Source of the DNA: Actinomycetospora sp. TBRC 11914
Lineage (GTDB): Bacteria > Actinomycetota > Actinomycetes > Mycobacteriales > Pseudonocardiaceae
Reading direction: 5' to 3'
NCBI RefSeq assembly: GCF_012933465.1
Contig: NZ_JABBND010000002.1
Location: 310,001-374,000, forward strand
Length of the DNA: 64,000 nt
Both the position numbers and the translations under genes were made by a program. This document shows positions 16,666 through 26,000 of the stretch, piece by piece (the stretch's first letter is position 1; each line of letters begins with the position of its first letter). A model generated the notes under the pieces. That model made no database searches. It saw only the letters and a list, made by a program, of their open reading frames with translations, and was not told the DNA's origin.

Positions 16666-18510
16666 ATGATGCGCACGCACCCCGCCGGCACGCTGCGCGC
16701 CGAGCACGTCGGCGCCACCGTCACCCTCGCCGGATGGGTGGCCCGCCGCCGCGACCACGGCGGCGTGGTGTTCATCGACCTGCGCGACGCGTCCGGCGTC
16801 GTCCAGGTGGTGTTCCGGTCCGGGGACGTCGCCGAGGCCAGCCACCGGCTGCGCTCGGAGTACTGCGTGCAGGTCACCGGCACCGTCGAGGCACGTCCGT
16901 CGGGCAGCGAGAACACCGAGCTGGCCACCGGCGCGGTCGAGATCAGCGCCACCGAGCTGACGGTGCTCTCGGAGTCGGCGCCGCTGCCGTTCCAGATGGA
17001 CGAGACGCCCGGCGAGGACGTCCGGCTGCGCTACCGCTACCTCGACCTGCGCCGCGAGGGACCCGCGCACGCCATCCGGCTGCGCAGCGACGCGAACAAG
17101 ATCGCGCGGGACACCCTGCACGACCGGGGGTTCGTCGAGATCGAGACCCCGACGCTGACCCGCTCCACCCCCGAGGGCGCTCGCGACTTCCTCGTCCCCG
17201 CCCGCCTGCGCCCGGGCAGCTGGTACGCCCTGCCGCAGTCGCCGCAGCTGTTCAAGCAGCTGCTCATGGTCGCGGGCATGGAGCGCTACTTCCAGATCGC
17301 GCGCTGCTACCGCGACGAGGACTTCCGCGCCGACCGGCAGCCCGAGTTCACCCAGCTCGACATCGAGGCGAGCTTCGTCGACCAGGACGACGTCATCGCG
17401 CTCGGCGAGGCCGTCGTCACCGCGCTGTGGTCGCGGCTGGCGGGCCACGAGATCACCACCCCGATCCCGCGGATGACCTACGCCGACGCGATGGCCCGCT
17501 ACGGGTCGGACAAGCCGGACCTGCGGTTCGGCCTCGAGCTCACCGAGCTGACCGACTACTTCGCCGACACGCCGTTCCGGGTGTTCCGGGCGCCCTACGT
17601 CGGCGCGGTGGTCATGCCCGGCGGCGCCTCCCAGGCCCGCCGCACGTTCGACGGCTGGCAGGAGTGGGCCAAGCAGCGCGGCGCGCGCGGGCTGGCCTAC
17701 GTCCTCGTCGGCGACGACGGGCAGGTCGGGATGGGCGGCCCGGTCGCGAAGAACCTCTCCGACGCCGAGCGCGAGGGCCTCGCCAAGGCCGTCGGCGCGA
17801 ACCCGGGCGACTGCGTCTTCTTCGCCGCCGGTCCCCGCAGCGAGGCGCGGGCCCTGCTCGGCGCGGCCCGCGGCGAGATCGCCCGGCGCCTCGACCTCAT
17901 CGAGCCCGGCTCCTGGTCCTTCGTGTGGATCGTCGACGCGCCGCTGTTCGAGGCCGCCGACGAGGCCACCGCGGCGGGCGACGTCGCGGTCGGCTCGGGC
18001 CAGTGGACGGCGGTCCACCACGCCTTCACCTCGCCGACCCCGGAGTGGGTCGACCGGTTCGAGGAGGACCCGGCCCACGCGCTCGCCTACGCCTACGACC
18101 TCGTCTGCAACGGCAACGAGATCGGCGGCGGGTCCATCCGTATCCACCGCCAGGACGTCCAGGAGCGGGTGTTCGCGCTCATGGGGCTCTCGCCGGCCGA
18201 GCAGCGGGAGAAGTTCGGGTTCCTGCTCGACGCGTTCTCGTACGGGCCGCCGCCGCACGGCGGGATCGCGTTCGGCTGGGACCGCATCTGCGCGCTGCTC
18301 TCCGGGGTGGACTCGATCCGCGACGTCATCGCCTTCCCGAAGACCGGCGGCGGCTACGACCCGCTGACCGGCGCGCCCGCGCCGATCACGGCGCTGCAGC
18401 GCAAGGAGGCCGGCGTGGACACCCCCGACAAGCCGGCGAACCCGGTGAAGCCGCAGGAGCGCCCGGTCGACGACCCGGGCGACGGGGCGGGCGGCACGGG
18501 CTCGGGGTGA
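16666..18510 (+). CDS. aspS: Aspartyl-tRNA synthetase
   Basis: 614-residue bacterial-type class II enzyme. An OB-fold anticodon domain opens the protein ([39 protein letters not shown]). Motif 1 is in [18 protein letters not shown], motif 2 is [22 protein letters not shown], the GAD insertion domain occupies the middle and motif 3 is [13 protein letters not shown] near residue 545. A 30-residue Pro/Asp/Gly tail ([12 protein letters not shown] and following) extends beyond the usual C-terminus. It may be non-discriminating (charging tRNA-Asn as well) if asnS is absent; that cannot be judged here. Confidence 0.97.
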   Translation: MMRTHPAGTLRAEHVGATVTLAGWVARRRDHGGVVFIDLRDASGVVQVVFRSGDVAEASHRLRSEYCVQVTGTVEARPSGSENTELATGAVEISATELTVLSESAPLPFQMDETPGEDVRLRYRYLDLRREGPAHAIRLRSDANKIARDTLHDRGFVEIETPTLTRSTPEGARDFLVPARLRPGSWYALPQSPQLFKQLLMVAGMERYFQIARCYRDEDFRADRQPEFTQLDIEASFVDQDDVIALGEAVVTALWSRLAGHEITTPIPRMTYADAMARYGSDKPDLRFGLELTELTDYFADTPFRVFRAPYVGAVVMPGGASQARRTFDGWQEWAKQRGARGLAYVLVGDDGQVGMGGPVAKNLSDAEREGLAKAVGANPGDCVFFAAGPRSEARALLGAARGEIARRLDLIEPGSWSFVWIVDAPLFEAADEATAAGDVAVGSGQWTAVHHAFTSPTPEWVDRFEEDPAHALAYAYDLVCNGNEIGGGSIRIHRQDVQERVFALMGLSPAEQREKFGFLLDAFSYGPPPHGGIAFGWDRICALLSGVDSIRDVIAFPKTGGGYDPLTGAPAPITALQRKEAGVDTPDKPANPVKPQERPVDDPGDGAGGTGSG

Positions 18511-18514
18511 GCCC

Positions 18515-19468
18515 GTGATCCGCGTCCGGACGCTCTGCCCGACGCACCGGACCGGTGACGTCGTCGAGCTGCTGCGCGCGGAGCCGGGCGCGACCCACGT
18601 CGTCGTGCTGCCCGGGGCGGCGGTCGAGCCGGCCGGCGACCTCGTCGAGGCCGACGTCGCGCGGGAGTCCGTCGACGGCCTCGTCGAGGCGCTGCGGGCC
18701 CTCGGCATCGAGCGCGACGGCGGGATCGAGCTGGCCCTGCTGGAGACGGTCCTCTCGCGGGCGGCCGACCGGGCCGAGGAGGAGGCGCCCGGCGAGGCCG
18801 CGGACGCCGTCGTCTGGCAGGAGCTGCTGGCCCGCACCGGGCAGGAGGCGCGGCTGACCGTGACCTTCACGGTGATGCTGACGATCGCCTGCGTGCTGGG
18901 CGCCGTCGGGGTGGTCACCGACTCCACGGTCACCGTGGTCGGCGCGATGGTGCTCGGTCCCGAGTTCGGGCCGCTCGCGGCGCTCGCCGTCGCCGCGGTG
19001 CGCCGCCGCCCGGCCCTCGCGCGCGAGGCCGCCGCGGCGCTCGTCGTCGGGTTCGCGGTCGCGCTGCTGGTGACGACGGCGGGCGCGGCGGTCGGGCGGG
19101 CGGTCGGCGCGATCAGCGGGACGGCGCTGAGGGACCTGGACCAGACCGCCTTCGTCTACCAGGTCGGTCCGGTCAACCTCCTCGTCGCGCTGCTCGCCGG
19201 GGTGGCCGGGATGGTGGCGCTGCTCGCCGGATCGGGCACCGGGGTGCTCGTCGGCGTGTTCATCTCGGTGACGACGGTGCCCGCGGCCGGGTTCGCCGCG
19301 GTGGCGGTGGTGCTCGGGGCGTGGCCGCAGGCCCTGGGGTCGCTCGCCCAGCTGGCCGTCAACGTCGTCTGCATCGTCGCCGCGGGGATCGCCGTCCTGC
19401 TCCTCGCGGACCGCCGGAGGCGCGCCGCGGCGGCCCGGATCCGGCCGCAGAAGCCGCACGCTGGGTGA
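18515..19468 (+). CDS. DUF389-family membrane protein
   Basis: 317 residues. An N-terminal soluble alpha/beta domain (1-105, MIRVRTLCPTHRTGDVVELL) resembles the DUF389 leader. It is followed by about six transmembrane segments starting at LTVTFTVMLTIACVLGAVGV and including the family hallmark VVGAMVLGPEFGPLAAL. Function of the family is unknown. The GTG start is 5 nt after the aspS stop, so it is probably co-transcribed. Confidence 0.85.
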   Translation: MIRVRTLCPTHRTGDVVELLRAEPGATHVVVLPGAAVEPAGDLVEADVARESVDGLVEALRALGIERDGGIELALLETVLSRAADRAEEEAPGEAADAVVWQELLARTGQEARLTVTFTVMLTIACVLGAVGVVTDSTVTVVGAMVLGPEFGPLAALAVAAVRRRPALAREAAAALVVGFAVALLVTTAGAAVGRAVGAISGTALRDLDQTAFVYQVGPVNLLVALLAGVAGMVALLAGSGTGVLVGVFISVTTVPAAGFAAVAVVLGAWPQALGSLAQLAVNVVCIVAAGIAVLLLADRRRRAAAARIRPQKPHAG

Positions 19469-19566
19469 TCGCGCACGATCGGACCGTGGCCGACAGGACT
19501 CGGTCGTGCATCGATTCCGACTCCGTCACGTTCCGGCTACTCGCGGGTAGTGAACCTGGCGACGGG

Positions 19567-19572
19567 TAGGGT
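19567..19572 (+). promoter_or_regulatory. TAGGGT -10-like box, near-leaderless
   Basis: Ten nt before ATG 19583 of the phosphotransferase-like gene. The short distance implies a leader of a few nucleotides at most and supports ATG 19583 over the earlier GTG 19550. Confidence 0.45.
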
Positions 19573-19582
19573 CCAACGTCTG

Positions 19583-20851
19583 ATGACCCCGCTCACGGCC
19601 GACGACTCCGACGTCCCGTCCCCGCTCGACGACTCCTCGCACCCCCGCGGTGAGGACGAGGTCGACCGGACGGTGGCCCTCGCCGAGGACCTCCTCACCC
19701 GCCGCAGCGGGGCGCGGGTACGGCTCGCCGACGCCGAGGATCTCGGCGGCAGCACCCGCTCGCGGGTGGTGCGCGTCCGGGTCGCCGAGAACCCGTTCTC
19801 GCTGCCCCGCACGCTCGTCGTCAAGCACTACCTCGCGCCGCCGGACACCGATGCCGACCGGCCCGAGCGCGTCGACCCGTTCCCGTACGAGGCCGCGAGC
19901 TGCCAGCTGTTCACGGCGCTGCCGGCCGAGGACCGGGCGACGCCGACGCTCTACGCGAACGACCCCGAGCAGCGCCTCCTCGTCCTCGAGGACCTCGGGC
20001 GCTGCGCGAGCCTGGCGGACAAGCTCGACGGCGACGACCCCAAGGCCGCCGAGCGCGCGCTGCTCGGCGCCGCCCGCGCGCTGGGGAACCTGCAGGCGGT
20101 CACGGCGGCCCGGGAGGGCGACTTCGGGGCGCTGCTGCGCCGCTCCGGGGTGCGCCACTGGCGCGACCCGCTCGCCGACGACGCCCGCTCGGCCCTCGCC
20201 GAGATCCCCGACCTGCTCGCGCACCTGCTGCGGGTGGAGGCCGCGCCCGCGGCGGTCTCGCACGCCCGCTCGGCGGCCGGCCTGCTCGGCGGGACCCACT
20301 ACCGTGCGTTCAGCCCGTCCGAGGTGTCCCCGGAGAACTGCCTGCTCACGGGGGCCGGGGCCCGCTTCCTCGACTTCGAGTGGGGATGCTTCCGCGACGT
20401 CGCCCTGACCGCCGCCTCGGTCCGGTTGCCGTTCCCCGGCTGGGGACGCCCCGCCGTCCTGCCGTCGGGCATGGCCGAGGCGATGACCGCGGCGTGGCAG
20501 TCGGCGGTCGCCGGGGTGTGGCCCGAGCTGGCCGACCTCGCCGTCTCCGGTCCACGTCACCTGGCCGCGACGACGCTGTGGGTGTGGGTCTGCACGCGGT
20601 CGCTGCTGCCCGGCGTCGTCGGGAAGGGCAACGGGCCGGAGCAGGTCGTCGTCGGGCGCCCGCCGCAGCACGCGGCGGCGGTGCTCGCGAGCTACTGGCG
20701 CCGCCTGCGCACCGACGCCGAGCGCCAGCGCGAGGAGGCGACGGCCGAGCTGGCCGACGCCGTCGTCGCCGCCCTCGAGCCCTACGGCGGCGACGAGCCG
20801 CTGCCGTTCTTCCCGGCGTTCTCCACCTGCCGGCGCGGTCAGGAGGCCTGA
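19583..20851 (+). CDS. Aminoglycoside-phosphotransferase-like protein, catalytic loop altered
   Basis: 422 residues with a kinase-like (APH/choline kinase) layout: an N-lobe with TLVVKHYLAPP (lysine of the ATP site), a hinge LLVLEDLG, and a C-lobe with SPENCLLTGAGARFLDFEWG. The loop that should read HxDxxxxN reads about FSPSEVSPEN (near residues 242-251), so the histidine and catalytic aspartate are replaced while the asparagine and the following DFE metal motif remain. It may be a pseudokinase or use another base. Substrate unknown. The stop overlaps the convergent MFS gene by 13 nt. Confidence 0.75.
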   Translation: MTPLTADDSDVPSPLDDSSHPRGEDEVDRTVALAEDLLTRRSGARVRLADAEDLGGSTRSRVVRVRVAENPFSLPRTLVVKHYLAPPDTDADRPERVDPFPYEAASCQLFTALPAEDRATPTLYANDPEQRLLVLEDLGRCASLADKLDGDDPKAAERALLGAARALGNLQAVTAAREGDFGALLRRSGVRHWRDPLADDARSALAEIPDLLAHLLRVEAAPAAVSHARSAAGLLGGTHYRAFSPSEVSPENCLLTGAGARFLDFEWGCFRDVALTAASVRLPFPGWGRPAVLPSGMAEAMTAAWQSAVAGVWPELADLAVSGPRHLAATTLWVWVCTRSLLPGVVGKGNGPEQVVVGRPPQHAAAVLASYWRRLRTDAERQREEATAELADAVVAALEPYGGDEPLPFFPAFSTCRRGQEA

Positions 20852-22254
20852 CCGCGCGCGGCGGCGCTGACCCGGCCCAGTGAGCGGTCGGCCAGGGTGA
20901 CCACGACGAACAGCGCGGCCGCCCCGAGCATGAACCACGCGAGGTCGTGCATGCCCGGGGTGTCCGCGCGCGGGGTGAGGAAGACCCCGCCGGCCGTCGA
21001 CGCGACGATCGCGCCGAGGTAGTAGAAGGTCCGCAGCAGCCCGGCCGACGACCCGATCCGCTCGGGCGTGGCCTGGTGGTACACCGCGTTCTGGTTCGCC
21101 AGGTTGTTGAGTCCCTGCGGCACGCCCGCGACGAGGGCGACCACGACGACGAGCCAGAGCGCGCTCGTCGCGTCCAGCGTCAGCAGCAGCAGCGCCACCA
21201 CGACCTGCGTCACCGCCCCGACCAGCAGCTTGCCGCGGATCTCCGGTCGGCGGCCGGTGAGGGTGGAGACGAGGATGCCGGTGCCGAACACCGGGAGCAG
21301 GACCAGCCCCGCGACCGAGGGGTCGAGACCCCGTCCCTCCTCGAGCCACTGCGTGTAGCCGTAGAGCAGCGCGTACGACGACACCGCGGTGAGGAGCGAC
21401 CGGGCGTAGGTGGCGAGCAGCGGGCCGTTGCCGCCGAGCAGGCGCAGGTCGAGGAACGGCGACGACGCCCGCAGCTCCCACCACACGAGCGCGGCGCCCG
21501 CGGCGACCGCGAGCACGGGCAGGAACCACAGCCGCGCCTCGGGGTGGACGAGGAAGAGCAGCAGCGCCACCAGGGTCGCGGTGAAGAGCACGATCCCGGC
21601 GAGGTCGATCCGCGTCGCGAGCCCGGTCCGGGCGCTGCGCTCGGCGAGCGGCGCGCGCGGCAGCCGCCACGCCCCGAGCGCCAGGCACGCGAGGGCCAGC
21701 GGGACGTTGACCGCGAACGTCGCGTGCCAGCCCCCGACGGCGATGAGCAGCCCGCCGAGCGTCGGCCCGATGACGGCCACGGTCTGGGTGGAGACGGCGA
21801 GGACCGTGAGGATCGTCTGCGGGCTGTCCCGGCCGGTGCGCTCCGCCTCGCTGCGGATGAGGTGCATCGCCGCCGGATAGCCCGAGCAGGTGCCGAAACC
21901 GATGAGGACGCGGGCGACGACGAGGACGCCGAGCCCGGGCGCGAGGGTGCCCAGCACCCCGCCGACGCCGATGAGCACCGCGCCCACGAGGTAGAGCCGC
22001 CGCGGGCCGTACAGGTCGATGAGCCGGCCGACCACGGGCTGGCCGACGGCGGTCGCGAGGTAGAGGCCCGTGACCAGCCACGACGTCTCCGACGCCGGGG
22101 CCCCGAACGCGATCCCGATCGGCACCAGCGCGACGGCGAGCATCGTCGAGTTGATCGGGTTGAGGATCGCGCCGAGGATCATCGGCACGATCAGGCGGCG
22201 GTCGAAGGCCTCGTCGGGCCGGTCGGTCGCACGCCGCCGCAGGAAGGCGGTCAT
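20839..22254 (-). CDS. MFS transporter, DHA2-like drug exporter
   Basis: 471 residues with about 14 hydrophobic segments; begins after a short charged N-terminus (MTAFLRRRATDRPDEAFDRRLIVPMILGAILNPIN is the first 35 residues in two halves: charged, then membrane). The antiporter motif between helices 2 and 3 is GRLIDLYGPRRLYL, and motif C-like glycines occur in VIGPTLGGLLIAVGGW. Typical of proton-driven efflux pumps. The ATG at 22254 lies immediately before the conserved start; much longer upstream frames are shadows. It is preceded by its own promoter and an inverted repeat. Confidence 0.9.
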   Translation of the reverse strand: MTAFLRRRATDRPDEAFDRRLIVPMILGAILNPINSTMLAVALVPIGIAFGAPASETSWLVTGLYLATAVGQPVVGRLIDLYGPRRLYLVGAVLIGVGGVLGTLAPGLGVLVVARVLIGFGTCSGYPAAMHLIRSEAERTGRDSPQTILTVLAVSTQTVAVIGPTLGGLLIAVGGWHATFAVNVPLALACLALGAWRLPRAPLAERSARTGLATRIDLAGIVLFTATLVALLLFLVHPEARLWFLPVLAVAAGAALVWWELRASSPFLDLRLLGGNGPLLATYARSLLTAVSSYALLYGYTQWLEEGRGLDPSVAGLVLLPVFGTGILVSTLTGRRPEIRGKLLVGAVTQVVVALLLLTLDATSALWLVVVVALVAGVPQGLNNLANQNAVYHQATPERIGSSAGLLRTFYYLGAIVASTAGGVFLTPRADTPGMHDLAWFMLGAAALFVVVTLADRSLGRVSAAARGQAS

Positions 22255-22370
22255 CGGGTGGGGCTCCCCACCGGGGTCGCCCGGTCGCGGCCGGTCGCCC
22301 CACGTCGTTGTCCAGAGCAACGATCCTAGGGGCGATCCGCCCGGTCGACACCGTGACGCGGGCGACCGCG
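22255..22370 (-). promoter_or_regulatory. Promoter and operator-like repeat for the MFS gene
   Basis: On the minus strand a TAGGAT box (22323-22328) is followed by an inverted repeat CGTTG-7 nt-CAACG (22306-22322), just downstream of the expected transcription start. Such a repeat could bind a TetR/MarR-type repressor controlling the exporter. The remaining leader is about 50 nt. Confidence 0.4.
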
Positions 22371-23528
22371 TCAGGCGATGAAGCGGGCGATCCGCTCGAG
22401 GGCCTGCTCGAGCTGGGGGAGCGCGGTGGCGTAGGAGCACCGGACGTGGCCGTCCCCGGAGGGGCCGAAGACGTCGCCGGGCACGACGGCGACCTTCTCC
22501 TGCTCCAGCAGCCCCTCGGCGAACTCCTGCGAGGTCATCCCGGTCGAGCGGATCGAGGGGAAGACGTAGAAGGCGCCGCCCGGCTCGGGGCAGGTGAGGC
22601 CGAGCTCGTCGAGCCCCTTGGCGAACAGGCGACGGCGACGGTCGTAGTCGGCGACCATCTCCTCGACGTCGTCCTGCGCGGTGCGCATCGCCTCCAGCGC
22701 CGCGACCTGGGACATGTGGGGGGCGCAGAGCATCGTGTACTGGTGGATGCGGTGCATGAGCTGGGCCAGGGGCTCCGGGGCGCAGACGTAGCCCACGCGC
22801 CAGCCGGTCATCGCGTACGACTTCGAGAACCCGCCGAGCAGCACCGTCCGCTCCCAGGCGCCCGGCGCGGCGGAGGCCGGCGTGTGGGTGCCGTGGTAGG
22901 TCAGCCGGTCGTAGATCTCGTCGGAGAGCAGCCACAGGTCGTGGGAGACGGCGAGGGCGGCCATCGCCGCGAGGTCGCTCGCGCTCTGCGCGGAGCCGGT
23001 GGGGTTCGACGGCGAGCCGAACAGCACCGCCTTCGTCCGCTCGGTGACCGCCGCGCCGATGCGCACCGGGTCGAGCCGGTACGCCTCGGCCGGGTCCAGC
23101 GCGACCGGCACGGGGGTCCCGCCCGCGAACGCCACGCACGGCGCGTAGGCGACGTAGCAGGGCTCCGGGACGATCACCTCGTCGCCGGGGTTGAGCAGCG
23201 CCCGCAGCGTGAGGTCGAGGCCCTCGGAGACCCCGGACGTGATCAGGCACTCGTCCTCGGCGCGGTAGCGCACGCCGTAGCGGTCGGCGAGGTCGGTGCA
23301 CACCGCCTCGCGCAGCGCGAGCAGGCCCGAGTTGGACGTGTAGGTCGTCGCGCCGTGCTCGAGGGCGTGGATCGCGGCTTCCCGGGCGCTCCACGGCGTC
23401 GGGAAGTCGGGCTCGCCGACGCCGAGCGAGATGACCCCCTGCATGCCCTGGGCGAGGTCGAAGAACTTGCGGATCCCCGACGGCGGGACGGCCCGGACGA
23501 TCTCGGAGAACGGCTTGAGCGGCGGCAT
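22371..23528 (-). CDS. Class I/II pyridoxal-phosphate aminotransferase
   Basis: 385 residues of fold-type I. Visible landmarks: ISLGVGEPDFPTP near residue 35, YTSNSGLLALREAV, GSPSNPTGS (substrate/PLP asparagine), LLSDEIYDRLTYHG (PLP aspartate and tyrosine) and the Schiff-base lysine in FSKSYAMTGWRVGY. The C-terminal arginine site is HVRCSYATA. The start overlaps the stop of the upstream Lrp gene by 1 nt, so the two are co-translated. Substrate amino acid cannot be told; control by an Lrp-type sensor fits amino-acid metabolism. Confidence 0.93.
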   Translation of the reverse strand: MPPLKPFSEIVRAVPPSGIRKFFDLAQGMQGVISLGVGEPDFPTPWSAREAAIHALEHGATTYTSNSGLLALREAVCTDLADRYGVRYRAEDECLITSGVSEGLDLTLRALLNPGDEVIVPEPCYVAYAPCVAFAGGTPVPVALDPAEAYRLDPVRIGAAVTERTKAVLFGSPSNPTGSAQSASDLAAMAALAVSHDLWLLSDEIYDRLTYHGTHTPASAAPGAWERTVLLGGFSKSYAMTGWRVGYVCAPEPLAQLMHRIHQYTMLCAPHMSQVAALEAMRTAQDDVEEMVADYDRRRRLFAKGLDELGLTCPEPGGAFYVFPSIRSTGMTSQEFAEGLLEQEKVAVVPGDVFGPSGDGHVRCSYATALPQLEQALERIARFIA

Positions 23529-24013
23529 CAGGGGGACACCGCCAGCCGCTGGTCGGGCTCGGGGTCGGTGAGGAGCTGCCCGTCGTCCTTGTAGCGGCGC
23601 AGCAGGAAGTGGGTGTCGGTCGCCGTGACGCGGTCGATGCCGGAGAGCTTCTGCGCGACGAAGTCGGCGACCTCCTTCATCGACGCCCCCTCCACCTCGA
23701 CCCGCAGGTCCTGCGCGCCCGAGACCAGGTGGACGTTCCGGATCTCGCGGAACCGGGCGATGCGCTCGGCGACGTCGTCGAACCCGCGCCCGCGCTCCGG
23801 CGCGACGGTGACGTCGACGAACGCGGTCACCCGCTCGTCGCCGAACCGGTCCCAGTCGACCACGGTCTTGTAGCGGCGGATCACCCCCGACGCCTCCCAC
23901 GCCGCGATCTGCTCCCGCACCGCGGCCTCGTCGAGCCCGGTCAGGGTCGCGATGCGCTCGACGCTCGCGTGCGCGTCGGACTCCAGCACCGTGAGGATCT
24001 CCCGCATGGTCAT
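23528..24013 (-). CDS. Lrp/AsnC-family transcriptional regulator
   Basis: 161 residues: N-terminal helix-turn-helix (ILTVLESDAHASVERIATLTGLDEAAVREQIAAWE, shown in two parts: helix, then recognition region) and a C-terminal RAM ligand domain (VTAFVDVTVAPE, VHLVSGAQDLRVEVEG). It probably senses an amino acid and controls the coupled aminotransferase. A TAGGGT box (24016-24021, minus strand) is so close that ATG 24007 would be at the transcript 5' end; ATG 24013 is the longer alternative given here. Confidence 0.9.
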   Translation of the reverse strand: MTMREILTVLESDAHASVERIATLTGLDEAAVREQIAAWEASGVIRRYKTVVDWDRFGDERVTAFVDVTVAPERGRGFDDVAERIARFREIRNVHLVSGAQDLRVEVEGASMKEVADFVAQKLSGIDRVTATDTHFLLRRYKDDGQLLTDPEPDQRLAVSP

Positions 24014-24044
24014 CGACCCTATCCGGCGGTGCGGCCCGAATCCG

Positions 24045-24095
24045 GCGCGAGGGGAACCCCCGGTCGCCTAGAGCGACGCGATCCTCCCCTCGCGC
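24045..24095 (+). repeat. 51-nt palindromic repeat, copy 1
   Basis: Outer arms GCGCGAGGGGA (24045-24055) and TCCCCTCGCGC (24085-24095) are exact complements; an inner stem GTCGC/GCGAC (24063-24067, 24073-24077) encloses CTAGA. Copies 1 and 2 differ at one base. Confidence 0.9.
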
Positions 24096-24131
24096 GGGCG
24101 GGGGCGTGTGGCGGGCCGCCTGGGGGGATTC

Positions 24132-24182
24132 GCGCGAGGGGAACCCCCGGTCGCATAGAGCGACGCGATCCTCCCCTCGCGC
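24132..24182 (+). repeat. 51-nt palindromic repeat, copy 2
   Basis: 50 of 51 bases equal copy 1, including both stems; the loop reads ATAGA instead of CTAGA. Starts 87 nt after copy 1, and the following GGGGGCGTGTGGCGGGCCG is shared too. Confidence 0.9.
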
Positions 24183-24220
24183 GGACGGGGGCGTGTGGCG
24201 GGCCGGTCCGTCGCGGTTTC

Positions 24221-24252
24221 GAGCGAAGGGCACCCTCGCTCGGGTAGATCGG
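24221..24252 (+). repeat. 51-nt palindromic repeat, degenerate left half
   Basis: GAGCGAAGGGCACCCTCGCT and the next 12 nt align without gaps to the first 32 nt of copy 1 at about 70% identity; the right half is not recognisable. Confidence 0.5.
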
Positions 24253-24304
24253 CCGTGGGCGCCCCACGCCGGGGTCGGCGCCGTCCCGGCCCGGCCGCTC
24301 CCAT

Positions 24305-24366
24305 GATCACCACGAGTGTGACGGACCGTTCGGTCCCCGCCTGCCTCCGTCACACCGTTCGTGATC
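24305..24366. promoter_or_regulatory. Long interrupted inverted repeat upstream of rarA
   Basis: GTGTGACGGA (24316-24325) pairs perfectly with TCCGTCACAC (24346-24355). After symmetric 5-nt gaps GATCAC (24305-24310) pairs with GTGATC (24361-24366). The loop holds the start of a second palindrome, GGACCG-TT-CGGTCC (24323-24336). Could be an operator, a terminator-like hairpin or another mobile repeat. Confidence 0.6.
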
Positions 24367-24413
24367 ACGAGCCCCACGACGCCCGGTGGACCCGGCGTGT
24401 CGGTGGTGGGCAG

Positions 24414-24419
24414 TAGCGT
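24414..24419 (+). promoter_or_regulatory. rarA -10 box (leaderless)
   Basis: TAGCGT, 7 nt before GTG 24427. The spacing predicts transcription starting on the start codon. Confidence 0.5.
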
Positions 24420-24426
24420 CGGGGGT

Positions 24427-25872
24427 GTGAGCGAGGGCAGCCCGGGGGAGGACTTCAGCCTGTTCGAGGTCGCGGCCCCGGAGCCGGAGCGGCCCGCGGG
24501 GGAGGACCTGCGGCCGGTGACCCGCGGCGTCGTCGAGGACCGGTGGGAGACGCAGCGCAGCGGAGCCCGACCCTCGGACGGGGCGCCCCACGGCGACGTC
24601 CGGCCCCCGCTCGCCGTCCGGATGCGCCCGGCGAGCCTCGACGAGGTCGTCGGCCAGGACCACCTGCTCGCCCCCGGCGCCCCGCTGCGGCGGCTCGTCG
24701 AGGGCGCCGCCCCCGCCTCGGTGCTGCTCCACGGCCCGCCCGGTACCGGCAAGACCACCCTGGCGCGGCTCATCTCCCAGGCCACCGGCCGGGCGTTCGA
24801 GGCCCTGTCGGCCCTGTCCGCCGGCGTCAAGGAGGTCCGCGGGGTCATCGAGGTCGCCCGTCGGCGCCTGGCCGCGGCCGAGCCGCGGCGCACCGTGCTG
24901 TTCATCGACGAGATCCACCGGTTCAGCCGCACCCAGCAGGACGCGCTGCTCGGCGCCGTGGAGGACCGCGTCGTCCTGCTCGTGGGCGCCACCACCGAGA
25001 ACCCCAGCTTCTCGGTCGTCGCGCCGCTGCTGTCCCGCAGCCTCGTCCTGGGCCTGCACGCGCTCGACGACGAGGCGGTCGGCACGCTGCTCGACCGCGC
25101 GGTCGCCGACCCCCGCGGCCTCGCCGGCGCCGTCACCCTCACCGCCGAGGCCCGCGAGCACCTGGTGCGGCTCGCGGCGGGCGACGGGCGGCGCAGCCTC
25201 ACCGCGCTCGAGGCGGCCGCCGACGCCGTGGACGATCACGGCGAGATCACCCTCGCCGTCGTCGAGCAGGTCGTCGACGAGGTCGCGGTGCGCTACGACC
25301 GGGCGGGCGACCAGCACTACGACGTCATCTCGGCGTTCATCAAGTCGATCCGCGGGTCCGACCCGGACGCCGCGCTGCACTACCTGGCCCGCATGATCGT
25401 CGCGGGGGAGGACCCGCGGTTCATCGCGCGGCGGCTGGTGGTGCACGCGAGCGAGGACGTCGGGCTGGCCGACCCCACCGCGCTGCAGGCCGCCACCGCC
25501 GCGGCCCAGGCCGTGCAGCTCATCGGCCTGCCCGAGTGCCGGATCGCGCTGGCCCAGGCGACGATCCACCTCGCCACCGCGCCGAAGTCGAACGCCGTGA
25601 TCACCGCCATCGACGCCGCGATGTCCGACGTCCGGCAGGGCGCCGCCGGCCCGGTCCCGCCGCACCTGCGCGACGGGCACTACGCGGGCGCGGAGAAGCT
25701 GGGCAACGCGGTGGGCTACCGCTACCCGCACGACGACCGCGCCGCCGTCGTCGCCCAGCAGTACCCGCCGGACGAGCTCGTGGGCCGGAACTACTACGAG
25801 CCGTCGGGGCGCGGCGAGGAGCGGGCGATCGCCGAACGGCTGGCCCGGCTGCGGGACGTGGTGCGGGGCTGA
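24427..25872 (+). CDS. rarA: Replication-associated recombination protein A (RarA/MgsA AAA+ ATPase)
   Basis: 481 residues. Acts at stalled replication forks and single-strand gaps as a clamp-loader-like tetramer. [17 protein letters not shown] begins the conserved part (about residue 66). The Walker A motif is [11 protein letters not shown] (about 104-114), Walker B is [18 protein letters not shown] (about 160), sensor 1 is GATTENPSF, and the C-terminal tetramerisation domain ends with [12 protein letters not shown]. The N-terminal extension of about 60 residues contains a copy of the 29-nt dispersed repeat (24545-24573), read in a different frame from the copies in nusB and pyrC. The GTG start is leaderless by position. 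Confidence 0.95.
   Translation: MSEGSPGEDFSLFEVAAPEPERPAGEDLRPVTRGVVEDRWETQRSGARPSDGAPHGDVRPPLAVRMRPASLDEVVGQDHLLAPGAPLRRLVEGAAPASVLLHGPPGTGKTTLARLISQATGRAFEALSALSAGVKEVRGVIEVARRRLAAAEPRRTVLFIDEIHRFSRTQQDALLGAVEDRVVLLVGATTENPSFSVVAPLLSRSLVLGLHALDDEAVGTLLDRAVADPRGLAGAVTLTAEAREHLVRLAAGDGRRSLTALEAAADAVDDHGEITLAVVEQVVDEVAVRYDRAGDQHYDVISAFIKSIRGSDPDAALHYLARMIVAGEDPRFIARRLVVHASEDVGLADPTALQAATAAAQAVQLIGLPECRIALAQATIHLATAPKSNAVITAIDAAMSDVRQGAAGPVPPHLRDGHYAGAEKLGNAVGYRYPHDDRAAVVAQQYPPDELVGRNYYEPSGRGEERAIAERLARLRDVVRG
24545..24573 (+). repeat. 29-nt dispersed repeat, copy in rarA
   Basis: Matches GGGAGACGCAGCGCAGCGG-AGCTCGACCC with one change (CCC for CTC in the right part). Encodes part of [10 protein letters not shown] in the non-conserved N-terminal linker. 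Confidence 0.9.
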
Positions 25873-25913
25873 ACGGACCCCGGGGCCCGGCGCGGCGATC
25901 ATGGTCATCCGGG

Positions 25914-25919
25914 TAGCCT
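25914..25919 (+). promoter_or_regulatory. Possible -10 box for the DUF948-alaS operon
   Basis: TAGCCT, 81 nt before GTG 26001. The only good TANNNT match in this 128-nt gap. Confidence 0.3.
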
Positions 25920-26000
25920 TCCGCCACCGCGCGGCGCGTCCGGTCCGTCCCGGCCCTCGTCAGCGGAAGACCATCGACCCCAGCCGAAGGGGAAGTGACC

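Larger units (their letters stand above)
24014..24426. other. 413-nt repeat-rich intergenic region
   Basis: No gene. From left to right it contains the Lrp -10 box, two nearly identical copies and one partial copy of a 51-nt palindromic repeat, a 62-nt stem-loop and the rarA -10 box. The stretch between the two full repeats is also duplicated, giving an 87-nt direct repeat. Confidence 0.8.

Noticed and set aside
24045..24252. Possible CRISPR array
   Set aside because: Only two full units and one half unit; the spacer-like parts are themselves duplicated and no cas genes are present.
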